NCBI RefSeq assembly: GCF_964019385.1 | Contig: NC_088655.1 | Coordinates: 22,773,627-22,837,626, forward strand | Reading direction: 5' to 3' | DNA: 64,000 nucleotides | Source of the DNA: Sycon ciliatum | Taxonomy: Eukaryota > Porifera > Calcarea > Leucosolenida > Sycettidae | Notes under the pieces: generated by a model | What the model was told of the DNA's origin: nothing | What the model saw: the letters and a program-made list of their open reading frames with translations, nothing else | The model's database searches: none | Shown here: positions 8,827-20,640 of the stretch, one piece after another | How the letters are laid out: each line of letters starts with the position of its first letter | Position numbering within the stretch: the first letter of the stretch is position 1 | Translations under genes and position numbers: made by a program

Positions 8827-9295
8827 GACACAAATTACACATAACACGAAGCTGGTTTTTGAAAATTGTAAGTCGTGTATCTGCCCCATTTCTTCTTTAT
8901 GACTTGCACAATACACCAGTCTTCCTAAACAACACATTTATAGCAATGGTTAAGTACCATAAGAGAAGTACAGCCAGTGATATTGTCATGTTGAAATACT
9001 ACAATTTTGACACAAATTACACATATCACGAAGCCAGGTGTTGACAATTGTAAGTCGTGTATCTGCCCCATTTCTTCTTTATGACTTGCACAATGGTCCA
9101 GTCTGCCTAAATAACACATTTATAGCAGGGGTTATGTACCATATTAGAGAAGTACAGCCAATGATATTGTCACGTCTAAATACTACAATTTTGACACAAA
9201 TTACACATAACACGAAGCTGGTTTTTGAAAATTGTAAGTCGTGTATCTGCCCCATTTCTTCTTTATGACTTGCACAATACACCAGTCTTCCTAAA
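8827..9295 (+). repeat. 182-bp tandem repeat (2.6 copies)
   Basis: The phrase gacacaaattacacat falls at about 8827, 9009 and 9191, giving an exact 182-bp period. The third copy is broken at 9295 by the LINE tail. Its continuation (taacacatttatagcaggggtt) resumes at 11728 on the far side of the LINE, so the LINE landed inside this satellite. Confidence 0.88.
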
Positions 9296-9451
<156 letters not shown>

Positions 9452-11727
9452 AATTTATTATTTTGATAGGGAAGGCCCTAAGACGTTGCCGTCTTGTTAC
9501 AGGTAACCCTAAGTGCTCTTTACAGAGCGAAACAAAAACGGATAGATGCTCAACCTGACGACACGAGACAGGCAGAGAATTCCACCTATCAGCGCCAAGG
9601 AAAGAAATAGAGAACATGCCATATCTAGTGGTAGCAGCGGGCAAAGAAAGTGAAGAGAATGATTGCCCTCTAGTGCGCCTCTCGGTGCAAGTAGCAGCCG
9701 ACTGGAGGGTAAACATTGAGGAAAGAAGAGGACTTGTAAGCTGATGAATACAGCGGAAAACAAAAATAAAAAGCCTCAAGTTGAGACGAGATTCGAGGTA
9801 GTATAACTTAGCGTGCCGCAAAACAAAGACAGTCGGGGTACGGCGAGGGAGACCAAAAACCTGTTTCATGCTGATATGACTTAAAGTAACAAGGCGAGAG
9901 TATAAAGATGGTGTAAGACAGTGAGCATAGGAGTTGCTGGCGTATTCAATAGTGGATTGGATGAGGGATAAATAAAATATTCGCTTAGTTGTGTGGTCTA
10001 CTGTACGGCGGCAGCGGCGGAATGCTCCTATCCTCTTATAAACAGATGTACATACATGGTTGACTTGATTCTCAAAGGTGAGGTGTTGGTCAATAATGAG
10101 GCCAAGATAACGCACTGTGGCAGAAGGTCGAGTATCGACACCACCGCATGCAATGGTAAGATCCGGCGGAAGAGGCAGAGCCTTCTTCCGAAGCACCATG
10201 AACTTCGTTTTCTGGGCATTCAAGATGGGACCAATGCTTCCAAGGTACGTATTTAGTCTGTTCAACTCACTTGTCAACTTGTGCTGAAGTTCTCCAGTAG
10301 ACTGACAGTGTATATAAAAGGCGATATCGTCAGCATACTGTTGGGACTCTGCGTGGCGAAATACTCCAGGGACATGTCGCACGTACAAAGAGAATAGCAG
10401 AGGCCCTAGCACCGACCCTTGCGGAACGCCTCGTGTACAATGTGTCTCGTCTCCTCTGTTATTTCCAATTTTCACCTGTTGTCGTCGACCCTGGAGATAG
10501 CTGGAGAACCACTGTAGTGCTACTCCGCTTATGCCAATAGCTTGAAGCTCGTTAAGTAGTAGTTCATGGCGTACCCGATCGAAGGCCTTGCTCATGTCCA
10601 CGAGTACAACCCCGTAATACTCGCCCTTGTCCACACTCATCAGCGGTTTACTGCGTGAGTTAACGCATCCTCACAGGAGTGCCCACTGCGGTAGGCGAAT
10701 TGCTCGTCTGGGAGAATACGAAGCTCAGCGTGATCTTGAAGGAACCTAATCATTTGCCGATGTACTACCTTCTCAAGGATCTTAGAAACAATCGGCAAAA
10801 GTGAAACGGGGCGATAATTCGACGCTTCAGATTTGTCCCCTGACTTGTGGACAGGACACACTGTAGCCAATTTGTACACGTCTGGCACCATTCCAGTACT
10901 CAAGGACTCGTTAATGATCTGCGCTATGGGACCTGCAGCGGCAGGCTCACAGAGGCGTAGGAGCAGAGGAGGAATGTCATCCGATCCAGCTGCCTTGGCA
11001 CAGTTCAAATGCTTCAACAGATCGCTTATCTCCAGAGCTGAAACGGCACGAAATTCTTTAAAAGAAGGGGCGTCTGCGTCAGCTGTTGTCGAGATGTCAG
11101 GTATTAGGTTGCCCAAGGGTGGGCAAGGATTAGGATCAGTGACAATGATAAAAGAAGGGGCGTCTGCGTCACCTGTTGTCGAGATGTTAGGTATTAGGTT
11201 GCTCAAGGGTGGGCAAGGATTAGCATCAGTGACAATGGACGCAAATGTGGCACTCAGATCGCCTAACGTAGCTTTTGGTTGTTCACGGACAAAGTTGCGC
11301 CCTGTGAGCGAGTTTAGAAGCGCCCACTGTTGCCTTGGCTTATTCTTCACATCTCGAAACTCCCTGTTGTAATACTCTCGTCTCAGCTTTCTATTTTAAC
11401 AGTGTGCCTTCCCTCCTTGTTGCCCTGTACTGTTGTTTAACAGATTCATTTCCGGGATGTTTCAAAACCTTCGCGTGGAGGTGCTTGCGCCTTTCTAACA
11501 ACCTTCGGAGTTGATCGCTTACCCAAGGCTGTGGTTTAGGCTTAGCCCTAGCACTGATGGTAATTTGTTTCACAGGCGACTTTTCGTTCAGAACTCTTTT
11601 GCATAGAATAGAGAAGCTAGTTGCCATTGTGTTAACGTCTGGTGAGCCATCTGGGGGTACTCTGCGGAAGGCGGAATCAGTGAGTGCATCAAGCATGGAA
11701 TCGGTGCATTCGTCTGCAGGCAGTTTA
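9452..11727 (-). pseudogene. CR1/Jockey-like LINE, 5'-truncated, nearly complete RT
   Basis: The minus-strand frames at 11391-11735, 10640-11350 and 9291-10640 join into one reverse transcriptase. The first holds the linker between endonuclease and RT. The second holds the start of the RT (AAGSDDIPPLLL, NYRPVSLLPIVSKILE). The third holds VDMSKAFDRV, the GVPQGSVLGPLLF motif and the catalytic YADD, then the thumb and C-terminal tail. Two frameshifts separate the frames, one of them at overlapping stop and ATG (tgatga near 10640). The second frame carries an internal tandem duplication of about 84 bp (11070-11240). The endonuclease domain is absent. The phrase TAAATA at both edges may be the target duplication. 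All key RT residues remain, so the loss of coding capacity looks recent. Confidence 0.85.
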
Positions 11728-12067
11728 AATAACACATTTATAGCAGGGGTTAAGTACCATACAAGAGAGCTACATTGTACATCTAGTCATACTGTCATAA
11801 ACAGCCAGCATTTTTCCTGCAGCAGTCAGACCAGTCACACCACCATCATCATTATTTCCAGGGAAATCCTGTTACATTGTCAGCTCCTATGTCGTTAGAT
11901 ACAATGTAGGGGGCTGTAGGACCGGCTCGTCAAAAATAGAGAACCTGAACAAGCGTGCTCAGGACGTCTCAGCAATCGTAGTATGCCTGAGCACTCCAAT
12001 AAAAACTTGATCTATGGCAAAATCGTTCCCCACAGAAAAATCATACTTTGCGGGTCTTGCGTTGCAC
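11728..12067 (+). other. Resumed satellite and unassigned sequence
   Basis: The first 50 bp continue the 182-bp satellite. The rest shows no gene or clear repeat. Confidence 0.5.
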
Positions 12068-12260
12068 GCTTGGAGGTGAAGTACAGAAGGCGAGTCGATC
12101 CGAGTATGACCTTTCGGACCGGATTGGACTAAACTATTCCAAAAATAACAACGAGGGGTCACGGGTGCGAGTCAACCCCTGTGACACGGATTTCTGTGCC
12201 GTGTCACCTCCCTAGTTTGATTACGTCTACGACTCCCTGCTGTCAAACGATCCTGATGGC
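12068..12260 (-). repeat. Right arm of the large inverted repeat
   Basis: Reverse complement of 8375-8596, from the tgaagtacagaaggcgagtc block to the gggagtcgtagacg block. One copy of the 18-bp phrase is present where the left arm has two. Confidence 0.75.
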
Positions 12261-12269
12261 CTGATTTTG

Positions 12270-12341
12270 CCCGCGGCCGGAAGACCGGCAACGTCTGTAG
12301 GGCCTTCCCTATCAAAATAATAAATTCTACTACTACTACTA
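12270..12341 (+). mobile_element. Very short 3' end of the (CTA)-tailed LINE
   Basis: The sequence agaccggcaacgtctg, gggccttccctatcaaaataataaattcta and (CTA)4 equals the last codons and tail of the LINE at 9452-11727, here on the plus strand. It is a 5'-truncated insertion of about 70 bp. Confidence 0.8.
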
Positions 12342-12383
12342 TTCTACCGCCTATTGGCCATGGCCCGGGCAACGATCACGTGT

Positions 12384-12571
12384 CGTGTAAGAAGCATGTA
12401 ATCAAGCACGATCAGGAGGTCATGATGGCTGAATCTTGCCCGAGCCTGCAGCCCACGCACGGCCCAAGGCCCCGCCAAGGGCCGGCCGTAGGCGTAGCTC
12501 CGAGTGCTGCATGCAGGCAAGGGCAAGATTTAGCCATCATGACAGACAGAGTGTGCTTGATTTGATTTCTT
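12384..12571. repeat. Hairpin element related to 8235-8300
   Basis: Arms taatcaagcacgatcag / tgtgcttgattt and catgatggctgaatcttgccc / gggcaagatttagccatcatg are reverse complements around a GC-rich centre. The sequence just after it (ttacagcacg ... gggaaggtcaaaggt) matches the sequence after the hairpin at 8300. From 12610 a phrase 'aaatgacgtcaaacggtcctg' type unit of about 28 bp is repeated three times. Confidence 0.65.
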
Positions 12572-12970
12572 ACAGCACGAAGAAACATATTAGGGAAGGT
12601 CAAAGGTTAAAAGATCGAAATGAAGTCAAACGGTCCTGACATTCCCGAAATGACGTCAAACGGTCCTGGAATTCCGGAAATGACGTCAAATGGTCCTGAT
12701 CAACTGTGGTCTGTGGAACAGTGCAGTGCCCTTTTTGGAGCAACATAGTGCTCGTGGATTATGACCCCGCGATCCCAATGTACGTGGCGTTCCGCAGTTC
12801 GCTACTTCATACTGACTGGCGTCCGGCGTCGTCTCGAATTTGGCCGCATTTAGTTCTCGGGAGCCTTACGAGGGCTCCCTGACCTGCTCGATCTCCGCCA
12901 TCGTCAATGTACTGCGCATGCACCCAGGCCAGGACTGAACTGATTACTTACGGGAAGGAGTATTTGCAAG

Positions 12971-13027
12971 ATGGAACTGGAAGACGTCGGAGAAGAAGCG
13001 TGTGAATCTGGCGGCAATGGCTGGGAT
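12971..13027 (+). CDS. Possible short first exon, copy 1
   Basis: An ATG opens 19 codons (MELEDVGEEACESGGNGWD) that stop exactly at a consensus donor, GAT|gtaagt. A diverged second copy lies 190 bp downstream. The product is acidic and ends with a conserved ESGGNGWD. I do not recognise the family and found no matching acceptor exon downstream. Preservation of reading frame, acidity and donor in both copies is the main support. It could equally be part of a repeat that contains a pseudo-donor. Confidence 0.4.
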
Positions 13028-13167
13028 GTAAGTCCAACATTGCTGGTGCTAGAGTTGCCACTCCTTGCTTATAAGGGAATCATGTGAATTTCCTTTTTTT
13101 GCCTTTTCCCACGTTCTCCTCCGACTGTACTCCCAGGACTGAACTTACGGAAAGGAGTGCTTCCAAG

Positions 13168-13218
13168 ATGGGAGATGAAGAAGAAGAAACCGCTGAATCC
13201 GGTGGCAATGGCTGGGAT
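13168..13218 (+). CDS. Possible short first exon, copy 2
   Basis: The 17 codons MGDEEEETAESGGNGWD end at GAT|gtaagt. The following 60 bp of intron are almost identical to those after copy 1 (gtccaacatt, ctggtgctagagttgccact), so exon and intron start were duplicated together. Relative to copy 1 two codons are missing, so the difference keeps the frame. Function unknown. Confidence 0.4.
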
Positions 13219-14506
13219 GTAAGTCCAACATTACTGGTGCTAGAGTTGCCACTGCTTGTTTATAAAAGATTCATGTGTGTTGCCCTTTTTTGCCTTCTCC
13301 TATCCTGGCATCCAGGAATGCTGGGTGAAACTAGGCAATCTGACCTTTCCTCTTACTCCAATGATGGTATGGGTGGGGAGTTCCTGAACATCCTCAGTCG
13401 TGTTAGAGGTGAACTGTGCAAGTTGGCAATCGGTGTTGTGAACCCGTCTGATTCTCTAAAAGTCAGGATCGAATGACCACACGCCACGAGGACAACTATT
13501 TACTCTTCAACAATATATTTCACTTGATCGACTAATTAACTAACACTAAAACCACCAGGCAGTTATAGCGTGAAAATGACAGCGTATAGGAGAAAAGCAT
13601 ACACAAACAACATACAACTACAGCGCACACAGCAAACCGCACATAGCGCATGTAGCGTATACTACGTCGTAAACATCAGTGGTACGGCGAAGTCGAGACA
13701 CAACTGCATTGAAACGAACACAATGTCACAAGCGAGAAGGCCTTTCAGTCTCGAGAACTTGTGGTTTCATAACAATCGGTGATAGCAGTGGACCAATGCC
13801 GATGTCGATGCTCCTTCCTTTTTCTCTGTCACAGGCTGTGTTCTCGAGAAGTAGCGTTATTTCTGCATTCCAAGAAGGACGGGACAATGGTGAGTGAAAC
13901 TTCGTGGATGTGCAGCCTTGATAATGGAGATGTAAATCAACCATTCTCCTTTCTCCGACTTCTTCAATGTCCTCCTCAGTGTCCGCGTCGCATTGAACTG
14001 GTCCGATGAGACTGCTATTGCACACACAGTGAGGGAACGCCAATACGGGAACTCGGAAGTACTGCTACATTACAGGTAAGGTGGCCGTTGCGTATGTGCG
14101 AGCGTCGTTGTTGTCAACTTTTTTAAGCCAGATGTAATCGGACCTACATGGAGTCTGAAAGTGGTCAGTTGGCGAACTACAATTGAAGTTAAGACGTAAG
14201 ATGCGCTTGGTCAGCTTTATCAGTTTCACAATGCATTGCACTCAGCACTGCTTCCCGGAATATCTTGTCAGGATAGATGTGGAACGCATCCTCCCAGTGG
14301 GGGAACGGCAAATGTGCTTTTCATTGTAGGGTTGCTTTTATGGTACGTACAAATCCCCCTTGAAAAGACATAGTGCAGACCAGAAACGGCAAATATATGT
14401 TGGGAACCGCAAAGACCACCCTTGCTTGCCAAGTTCCTCCCTGAGGGTGTGAAGAGGGGGGGGGGGGAGTGAGGGGGAGGAGGGACATTCCTGCACTGCT
14501 TAAAGC
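13219..14506. other. No gene or repeat recognised
   Basis: Frames of up to 130 codons occur (13084-13476 and 13726-14043 minus), but without motifs or matching splice sites. A run of G lies at 14456-14467. Confidence 0.4.
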
Positions 14507-15145
14507 AGGATTCACAGGAGCATTTTCAGAAATTGCTTGTACGTTCAGGGGCGTTGGAAGGTATTTTATTGTGGTACATTCAGCCATCTGAAGTAAAATT
14601 TTACTCGTACGGAAGGGATGGCTGAGCCGAAATATTTGTGAATTTAGAGCCCAAATCAGTGCATTTCATTGATCCACAGGGTACTTGGAGCAAATAGTGG
14701 CACGGTCATTACCGTAGTGACCGTACTGTGTGCGACGCCCCTGACATTTGTACCAGTTGTAACCGACAAACGCATTCTCATTGAGCTTTGATTTGAGGCA
14801 CGTCAGCAAGGTGCTGTGGCAGGATTCACAGGAGCATTTTCAGAAATTGCTTGTCCATTTGTACCAGTTGTAACCGACAAACGCATTCTCATTGAGCTTT
14901 GACTTGAGGAACGTCAGCAAGGCGCTGTTGCATCGCTGACGTCTTGTCGTGATTCTGTGAATGGTATTAATTTTTGTGCGAATTTGCATCGCACACAGCA
15001 TCGCAGGTCGTGTCGCATTGCACATCGCACTGCAAAATTGCTTCTGTGAATCCCACGTGAATGGGAATTCCAATGGGAATGTAATCCATTGCCAACAGGT
15101 GTACCCCCGAGCTGCGCATCATACTGCAAAATTGCTCCTGTGCAT
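14507..15145. repeat. Cluster of short duplications and inverted copies
   Basis: The phrase ggattcacaggagcatttt occurs at about 14509 and 14822, and its complement form (ttgcttctgtgaatcc, ttgctcctgtg) at about 15038 and 15131. A block of about 75 bp (accagttgtaaccgacaaac ...) is present at about 14752 and 14862. This looks like one or more degraded terminal-inverted-repeat elements. Confidence 0.5.
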
Positions 15146-16023
15146 GCACGTGGATTTCATTGCTCTTCTCAGTTTGGGAATTCTCGATTATGATAATTCT
15201 GCGTGTGTGTGTGTGTGCACTAGCCCTGAACATACAATCATGTAGGTGACTCATTTGTGGTGTCTCATAGCCTACCTCACGACCATATGCTTTCTTTCTG
15301 CATCACTTGTATGTTGCAGGTATCATCCCGTGATGACCACATTGAAGTCTGAATTGGAAGTGTGAAGATGCTTCAGCAAACGCTTCATATTTTTCCATTG
15401 CTTTCATTGTGCATCTACTGTGCATGTGTGTAACTTGTGGGGTAGGCATGTGACGGCAATTTATGCCTGCGACCCGGTCAGATTTTGTCCATGCGTATAA
15501 CGTACACCTGCATAGTATGCACTGGGAAAGATCTGCCACTTACGATCTTCGGACGAGTATCGGGTCAGCCTGGTTTTGTGTGGGCTGTACCAGATTGCTG
15601 CTCACTTCTCTACCTGTTGTATATGTGACTCTCTGCACGTTTCTGGTGCATGATCGCCACTTCTTTGCTTGTCTTTGTATGATATTACGGTACAATCATT
15701 CTGTCACATGATTCACTGCTTCCGTGGCATAGTCTGCAAACTACAATCCTAGGCAAATATCTTTTTTTTCAATGTTGTGCTTTGGCCGTCAGCTTACCGT
15801 ACACATTGTAGTTGAATAATGTTCGTTTCAAAACTGACTTCCTGAAGTATGGTGGCCACTGCTTTGCATGGCATTATACATGAAGAATTTCCTGTTTTGG
15901 TCGTGTGCATGGGTGGGTGGGCATGCCCATGTGTGTGTGCCGTGTGCATTTGCGTGTTTGTCACAGTGTGTGCGGGGTAGCCAGGTGGGGAGAGCTGGAA
16001 TGTATCAGTGTGCCAGTGCAGTC
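15146..16023. other. No gene recognised
   Basis: Contains a (GT)n tract at about 15202 and scattered short frames. Nothing else supported. Confidence 0.4.
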
Positions 16024-16096
16024 GCATGGCTACATACAGTGCATGGCTACATACACTGCATGGCTACATACACTGCATGGCTACATACACTAAAAC
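16024..16096 (+). repeat. 17-bp minisatellite, left block
   Basis: Four copies of catggctacatacactg. The same repeat resumes at 17095, beyond a LINE fragment, so the two blocks were once one array. Confidence 0.88.
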
Positions 16097-17094
16097 AACA
16101 TGTTATTTATAAAGACAGGACAAGTGAATAATTAGTCAGTCCATTGTTCATGATGATCTCCGACGGTTACGTCGGCAAGCGAGCCTCCGCCACCGCCAAA
16201 GCAGCGTGGGCTCCGCAGGAGGGTGCAAATTTCAAACCAAAATTTAAACGCCTACAACCGCGTATGCACATGATACAGGATTTCAGAAGGCTGAAGGAAA
16301 TCCTGCATCTAACAAATGCCATAACATGAGAGTAATGCTCACCCCTCTTCTCCGCCAACAGATGAGCAATTCGTTTGTACAGTGCTGTTGATGCCGGACC
16401 CATTCCGCCACTGGCTGACATGACCGCCGGAACAAAGGAGGCTTGCTCAACCTGCCTCACCCGCTCCTCATAGTGCCTTCTCTTTTCTTTTTCATGTCGC
16501 TGATACACAATAGTATGTGGTGCAGATCGATTTGAGCGTGAGTGAGGATTAAAAACCCGTATATCAATAAGTGTACGCTCAAAACGACTGCCCCACAAAC
16601 CATTGGCAGCGACATCCAACCGGGCACGGTCTTCCACATTTGCGGTCCGGTAGCGAAGACGCTCCCCCGTCAGCGGTTGCAGCAAGGGCTCGATGGACAC
16701 ACTGGTGCACACCTCGTCCAGCAGCCGGGCCGTGACGTCCCGAATACCATTGTGTCTAATGGAGGGAAACCCTCCATAGGGGCACGACAGGGAATGCGCG
16801 ACAGTTGCCTCTTGGCCGCAAGAGCAGTGTGACGGTACCCTGGCCGGTGTCCATCCGTAACGGAGGCAGAGTCCGTCCCAAAACTCTCCCTTTGTTAAAT
16901 TACAATGATATTTCTTAAGTGGACGGCACGTCAGCCAGCTCGACGACCCTTTCTCCTTCGCGACGTCTATGACATGTCGTAGCGACTCCGACGCACTGCC
17001 CGATATCGCGTCGAATTCCAGTTTCTGATGACGTCGAGAAGATGCCTTGGCGTCTCTCTTGGCCGATCTGATTAACACTACCGAGTCACCGATG
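16097..17094 (-). pseudogene. LINE C-terminus with restriction-like endonuclease (CCHC + nuclease)
   Basis: A 310-codon minus-strand frame (16167-17099) contains KGEFWDGLCLRYGW, a zinc knuckle CSCGQEATVAHSLSC (C-x1-C-x7-H-x3-C), GGFPSIRHN and, about 80 residues on, ARLDVAANGLWG with LIDIRVFNP. A knuckle followed by RHN and a pair of acidic residues is the layout of the restriction-like endonuclease at the C-terminus of R2/NeSL-type LINEs. Long proteins with these phrases are common in sponge and other invertebrate genomes. The reverse transcriptase is absent here. The fragment sits inside a 17-bp minisatellite on both sides, and the frame's first Met comes from the minisatellite junction. No stop interrupts the 300 codons, so the copy is young or was recently active. 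Confidence 0.75.
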
Positions 17095-17225
17095 TACACT
17101 GCATGGCTACATACACTGCATGGCTACATACACTGCATGGATACATACACTGCATGGCTACATACACTGCATGGCTACATACACTGCATGGCTACATACA
17201 CTGCATGGCTACATACAGTGCATGG
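17095..17225 (+). repeat. 17-bp minisatellite, right block
   Basis: About eight copies of catggctacatacactg, one with 'gatac' instead of 'gctac'. Same unit as 16024-16096. Confidence 0.9.
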
Positions 17226-17297
17226 CGCGCGTGCTCATGATGACCATGTATATCTTCTGGGCCGGGGTGAGGGAGGGAACGGAAAACGAACTGAAAT

Positions 17298-17710
17298 TAT
17301 CCATAATTATAAAAACCTCTACTGGTGCAGCCCCGTCGTAAAAGTAAGAAATTAGAACTGGCGCATTGTCCCCCCAAAAGTGAACCAAACCACCTATATC
17401 GCGATTGACGGGACCCGAACGCACCAGTAGTACGAGGTCGGGAGGGCACAGGATCAAAGCAATGGGCCGGCGCTGATCAAGTTACCATACTACAGTACCG
17501 CGAAGCCTACCTTTGCCCGGGCTTTGGCTTTGGCAGCGTCCCCAGCTGCATCTCCAGGTACGAACCTCGTGCTACTGGTGCGTTCGGGTCCCGTCAATCG
17601 CGATTTAGGTGGATCAGTTCACATTTGGGGGGGACAATGCGCCAGTTCTAATTTCTTACTTTTACGACGGGGCTGCACCAGTTGAGGTTTTATGATTATG
17701 GATAATGGAA
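17298..17710. mobile_element. Foldback MITE with ~150-bp inverted repeats
   Basis: The left arm from attatccataat through actggtgcagccccgtcg and cgcgattgacgggacc to gtacgaggt is the reverse complement of 17565-17710 with few mismatches. About 110 bp of non-repeated sequence lie between. No coding capacity. It lies between two parts of what may once have been one LINE. Confidence 0.82.
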
Positions 17711-17785
17711 TATATGAGGGCTCTACAAGTAACCAAGGGATCTAGCTAAGGAGTCGTCAAATAGCGTATTGGACAACTCCCTGTT

Positions 17786-18262
17786 CTACAGATCTAGGTA
17801 TTCTAAAACAGCTGCACTGTACGGCTGTAGGCCCCCCGGCGCAATTCGCTGCTGGAAATGCAGAGTATCCTCCTTTGGTTTGCCGTTGCAACGGCTTGAG
17901 TGCAGCATCAGGGAAGGAAGCACGGAGAATCGGTAGTGAGCGATGCAGTCAGTGCCAGCAGAGTCAGAGAACCGTCGAAGCTCAGCAACTAAAAGATTGA
18001 CAAAAGCCTTGCAAATGGAACCCGTAGGGATATGAAAGAACTGTTTCCGCCATTGGACGATCTTATCATAGGGTGACATTATGTAGATTTGTCCCTGATC
18101 TGGCACTGCTTGCCCGATGCCCTGCAACGCTGGTATCTCCTGTTCGTGTTCCGGGTTAGGAGCAAGTTCAGAGTTGGCACTCTCCTGAGTGGGACTGGAC
18201 ACAGCATTGTCCTGGTTCACCACCAAGTGTACTGGAGGTGCTGTAGGAACCAGCGGCGGCAT
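17786..18262 (-). pseudogene. Upstream region of the REL-endonuclease LINE (5' of the RT)
   Basis: The 158-codon minus frame contains YDKIVQWRKQFFHIPTG, KAFVNLLVAELRRF and FSVLPSLMLHSS. These resemble, from memory, the segment ahead of the reverse transcriptase in the same family of large invertebrate LINEs (a W-K-x-x-F...P-x-G...LPxLxLQ pattern). It has the same orientation and the right relative order as the C-terminal piece at 16097-17094, so both may belong to one element whose RT was deleted. The alternative is two independent fragments. Confidence 0.5.
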
Positions 18263-20640
18263 GTGCTGGCTGTGTGTATTAGCTGGTGGAGATGATGGTG
18301 CTGCTGCTGAGGGCGAATCCCGGGCTTACAGCGCGAGTTCTTCGTGGCGCGGAATTCTCAATATTGGAGTACACTCTTCTCAACCAGGTAGGCGTTTGAC
18401 TGGGTCAGGGTCGGCGACTGGCCTACAATGTACATGACCATCCTGACTTGCAGGCGGAGATGTGATGCCATTGCCAACTACACCATCCACCGGGCTGTTG
18501 GTATTGTGAGTTCCAGACAGACGCCCAAGTCCCAGTCCCAAGACCAGGAGTGCTATTTCTGCAGGTTGATGGGTTGTTGGGGCTTGGGTAGCAGATAACA
18601 CATGGAGTGTTAGCAATAATTATTGCAAGCACATCCCTGACATTTCCCAGTAAGCTGGCACTGGCAGCAAGACATTGCTGCCACAGGAAACAACAGTTGG
18701 AGATGTGACGTTGGAAACAACAGTTGGAGATGTGACGTTTGCTCCACATGGGCAGTGCGCAAATCCTGACTCCAGAAAGTGGAGAGAATCTATCTACACC
18801 AGAAAATGAACAGAAACCAAAGAGACCAAAGGAAAAAGAACAAAACCTAATACAAAGCCCTCTGGTCGGTTGAGTTGCTCCCTGTACATGGGCACGTCAT
18901 CCCCACATCCCGTGTGTCTTGTTTTGTTTTGTGTCTCCACATGTCTCTTTGTAGGGCTGTGTTCCCAGTAAAGAAAAAAAACCAAAAAACCGTATAATAA
19001 CAGATGAGTAGCGTTATCAACGCGGTCTCCTTCTTCTCCAGCCTCCAAACAAATCAAATAGTCACAAGCGCGTCCAGAGCTCCAGAATCTCCGACTGACC
19101 TCCGCCAGCGCAACTGTTGAGTGAACGGTTGTTTAAAGGGACAACATGTTGTGAGTTATGACCAACCGCCCACCAATGTAACCAGAAAATATAGAGTCAG
19201 CAAGTGCGACAACAGGGCACAACGCTGTAAGGCCTAACATGATAGCAATGAAAGTATTCATTCATGTAGAATATTCATACATGTACGAATATTCATAGGC
19301 TGAGGGCATGGAAACGGGAAAAGTCTGAAGATAAAACTGACTGCCACCACCAGGATGTGGGCCAGGGGCCTTCCCTCGAGGCTAGGGATACTCCAAAACA
19401 CTGAGCTATTGTGTAGCTGTCAACCCACCAGAGACGGTTCAATAATTTCTTCAGACGTCGACATTCACATTTCCTGTTAGACCACCTAGGCTGTAGCCTT
19501 GTAGGGACGCAGCACTCACTGCACCCACATGTATCTATGTATGCAGAAACCAGCATTTGTACTGAAGGTCGCACCGGTGTGCGTATGTAACAAATGGCAA
19601 TGATTCCGTCATGCACTATTTTCCAACTTTATGTGGCAGCTTGATATCACATTTTTGATTCCCAAAAGTAATCGTTTTATGTCAAGCTCACTGAACGTTG
19701 TACAGCTTTCTGCTTATCTCTACCAGCTTCTCTGCTGTTTCTAAGACATTTTGCAACTGTAAAAGATTTTAAAAGATTGTAATGATACTGAGGCGTAGCA
19801 CACATTTCTGGATCTTGAACATCTTCACAGTTTTCAATAATCACGACTTATCATCAGGTGGAATACAGGAAAGATCAGTCTTCACTCATCTTCATCTGGA
19901 GCATATAACTATGTGTCTCTGTTTTCGGTCATTTCTAATTCCTCGCCCACAATGACCCAGTCACTCTCCTCGCATTCATCCCCAAACTCCTGCCCAGAAT
20001 GTTTTGAAATCAAATGAAATGCTTTATCGACAGCGACACTACGCCTGCCGAACATGGCTTCCGCCAGACCAACCTAAACTCAAAGGACATTCCCAGAATA
20101 TTATAACCGGGCTGGCACTTCACATCCTTCTATGCTGCAGATGATAATTATAGTGACATAGTGGATAACTTTCCACACTTTGGGCGAACAAATTTGTCTG
20201 TTTCGGCATGATTCAGGATTACGATATAGACCATAGCGACACGTGAAATATGCATACTAGCATGTCCATATGTAAAAATCACCACCTTCATAGTCCCCAA
20301 TCTCCTTGCTCCCAAACGTATTCCTCTTTACGTTATTCACCTGGGGTTCTAATCCAATTTCGCCCTCTCATTGATCTCTGTAGTATGTGGACTCAAATGT
20401 TGCCGCGCGGTAGTTCTAGGTAGCACCCCTGGCATTTCGGAACTGTACTCAAATTATGGAGATACAGCCAACTGCCATTAAGTTAACTTAACAAAATACA
20501 AAATAAATAGAAGTCACAAAATTTGGGGAGATTTCCCCCCCCCCCCCTCCCCCCATATAACAGCAATCCCATTTTGAAAGTCGCAAATGAATTATTAAGA
20601 TGCCTCCGGTAATTCTAGGGTTAAGGCACATCTCGCGAAC
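18263..20640. other. Mostly unassigned sequence
   Basis: A 25-bp phrase (caacagttggagatgtgacgtt) is doubled at 18690-18740. The stretch 18263-18620 is proline-rich on the minus strand and may be further 5' sequence of the LINE. A C-run lies at about 20530. No exon with paired splice sites, RNA gene or complete element was seen. Confidence 0.4.

Noticed and set aside
14456..14467. G-runs (also 25346-25363) and C-runs (20530, 28061, 52460, 57711) as regulatory G-quadruplexes
   Set aside because: Single homopolymer runs without the four-tract arrangement; no context suggests function.
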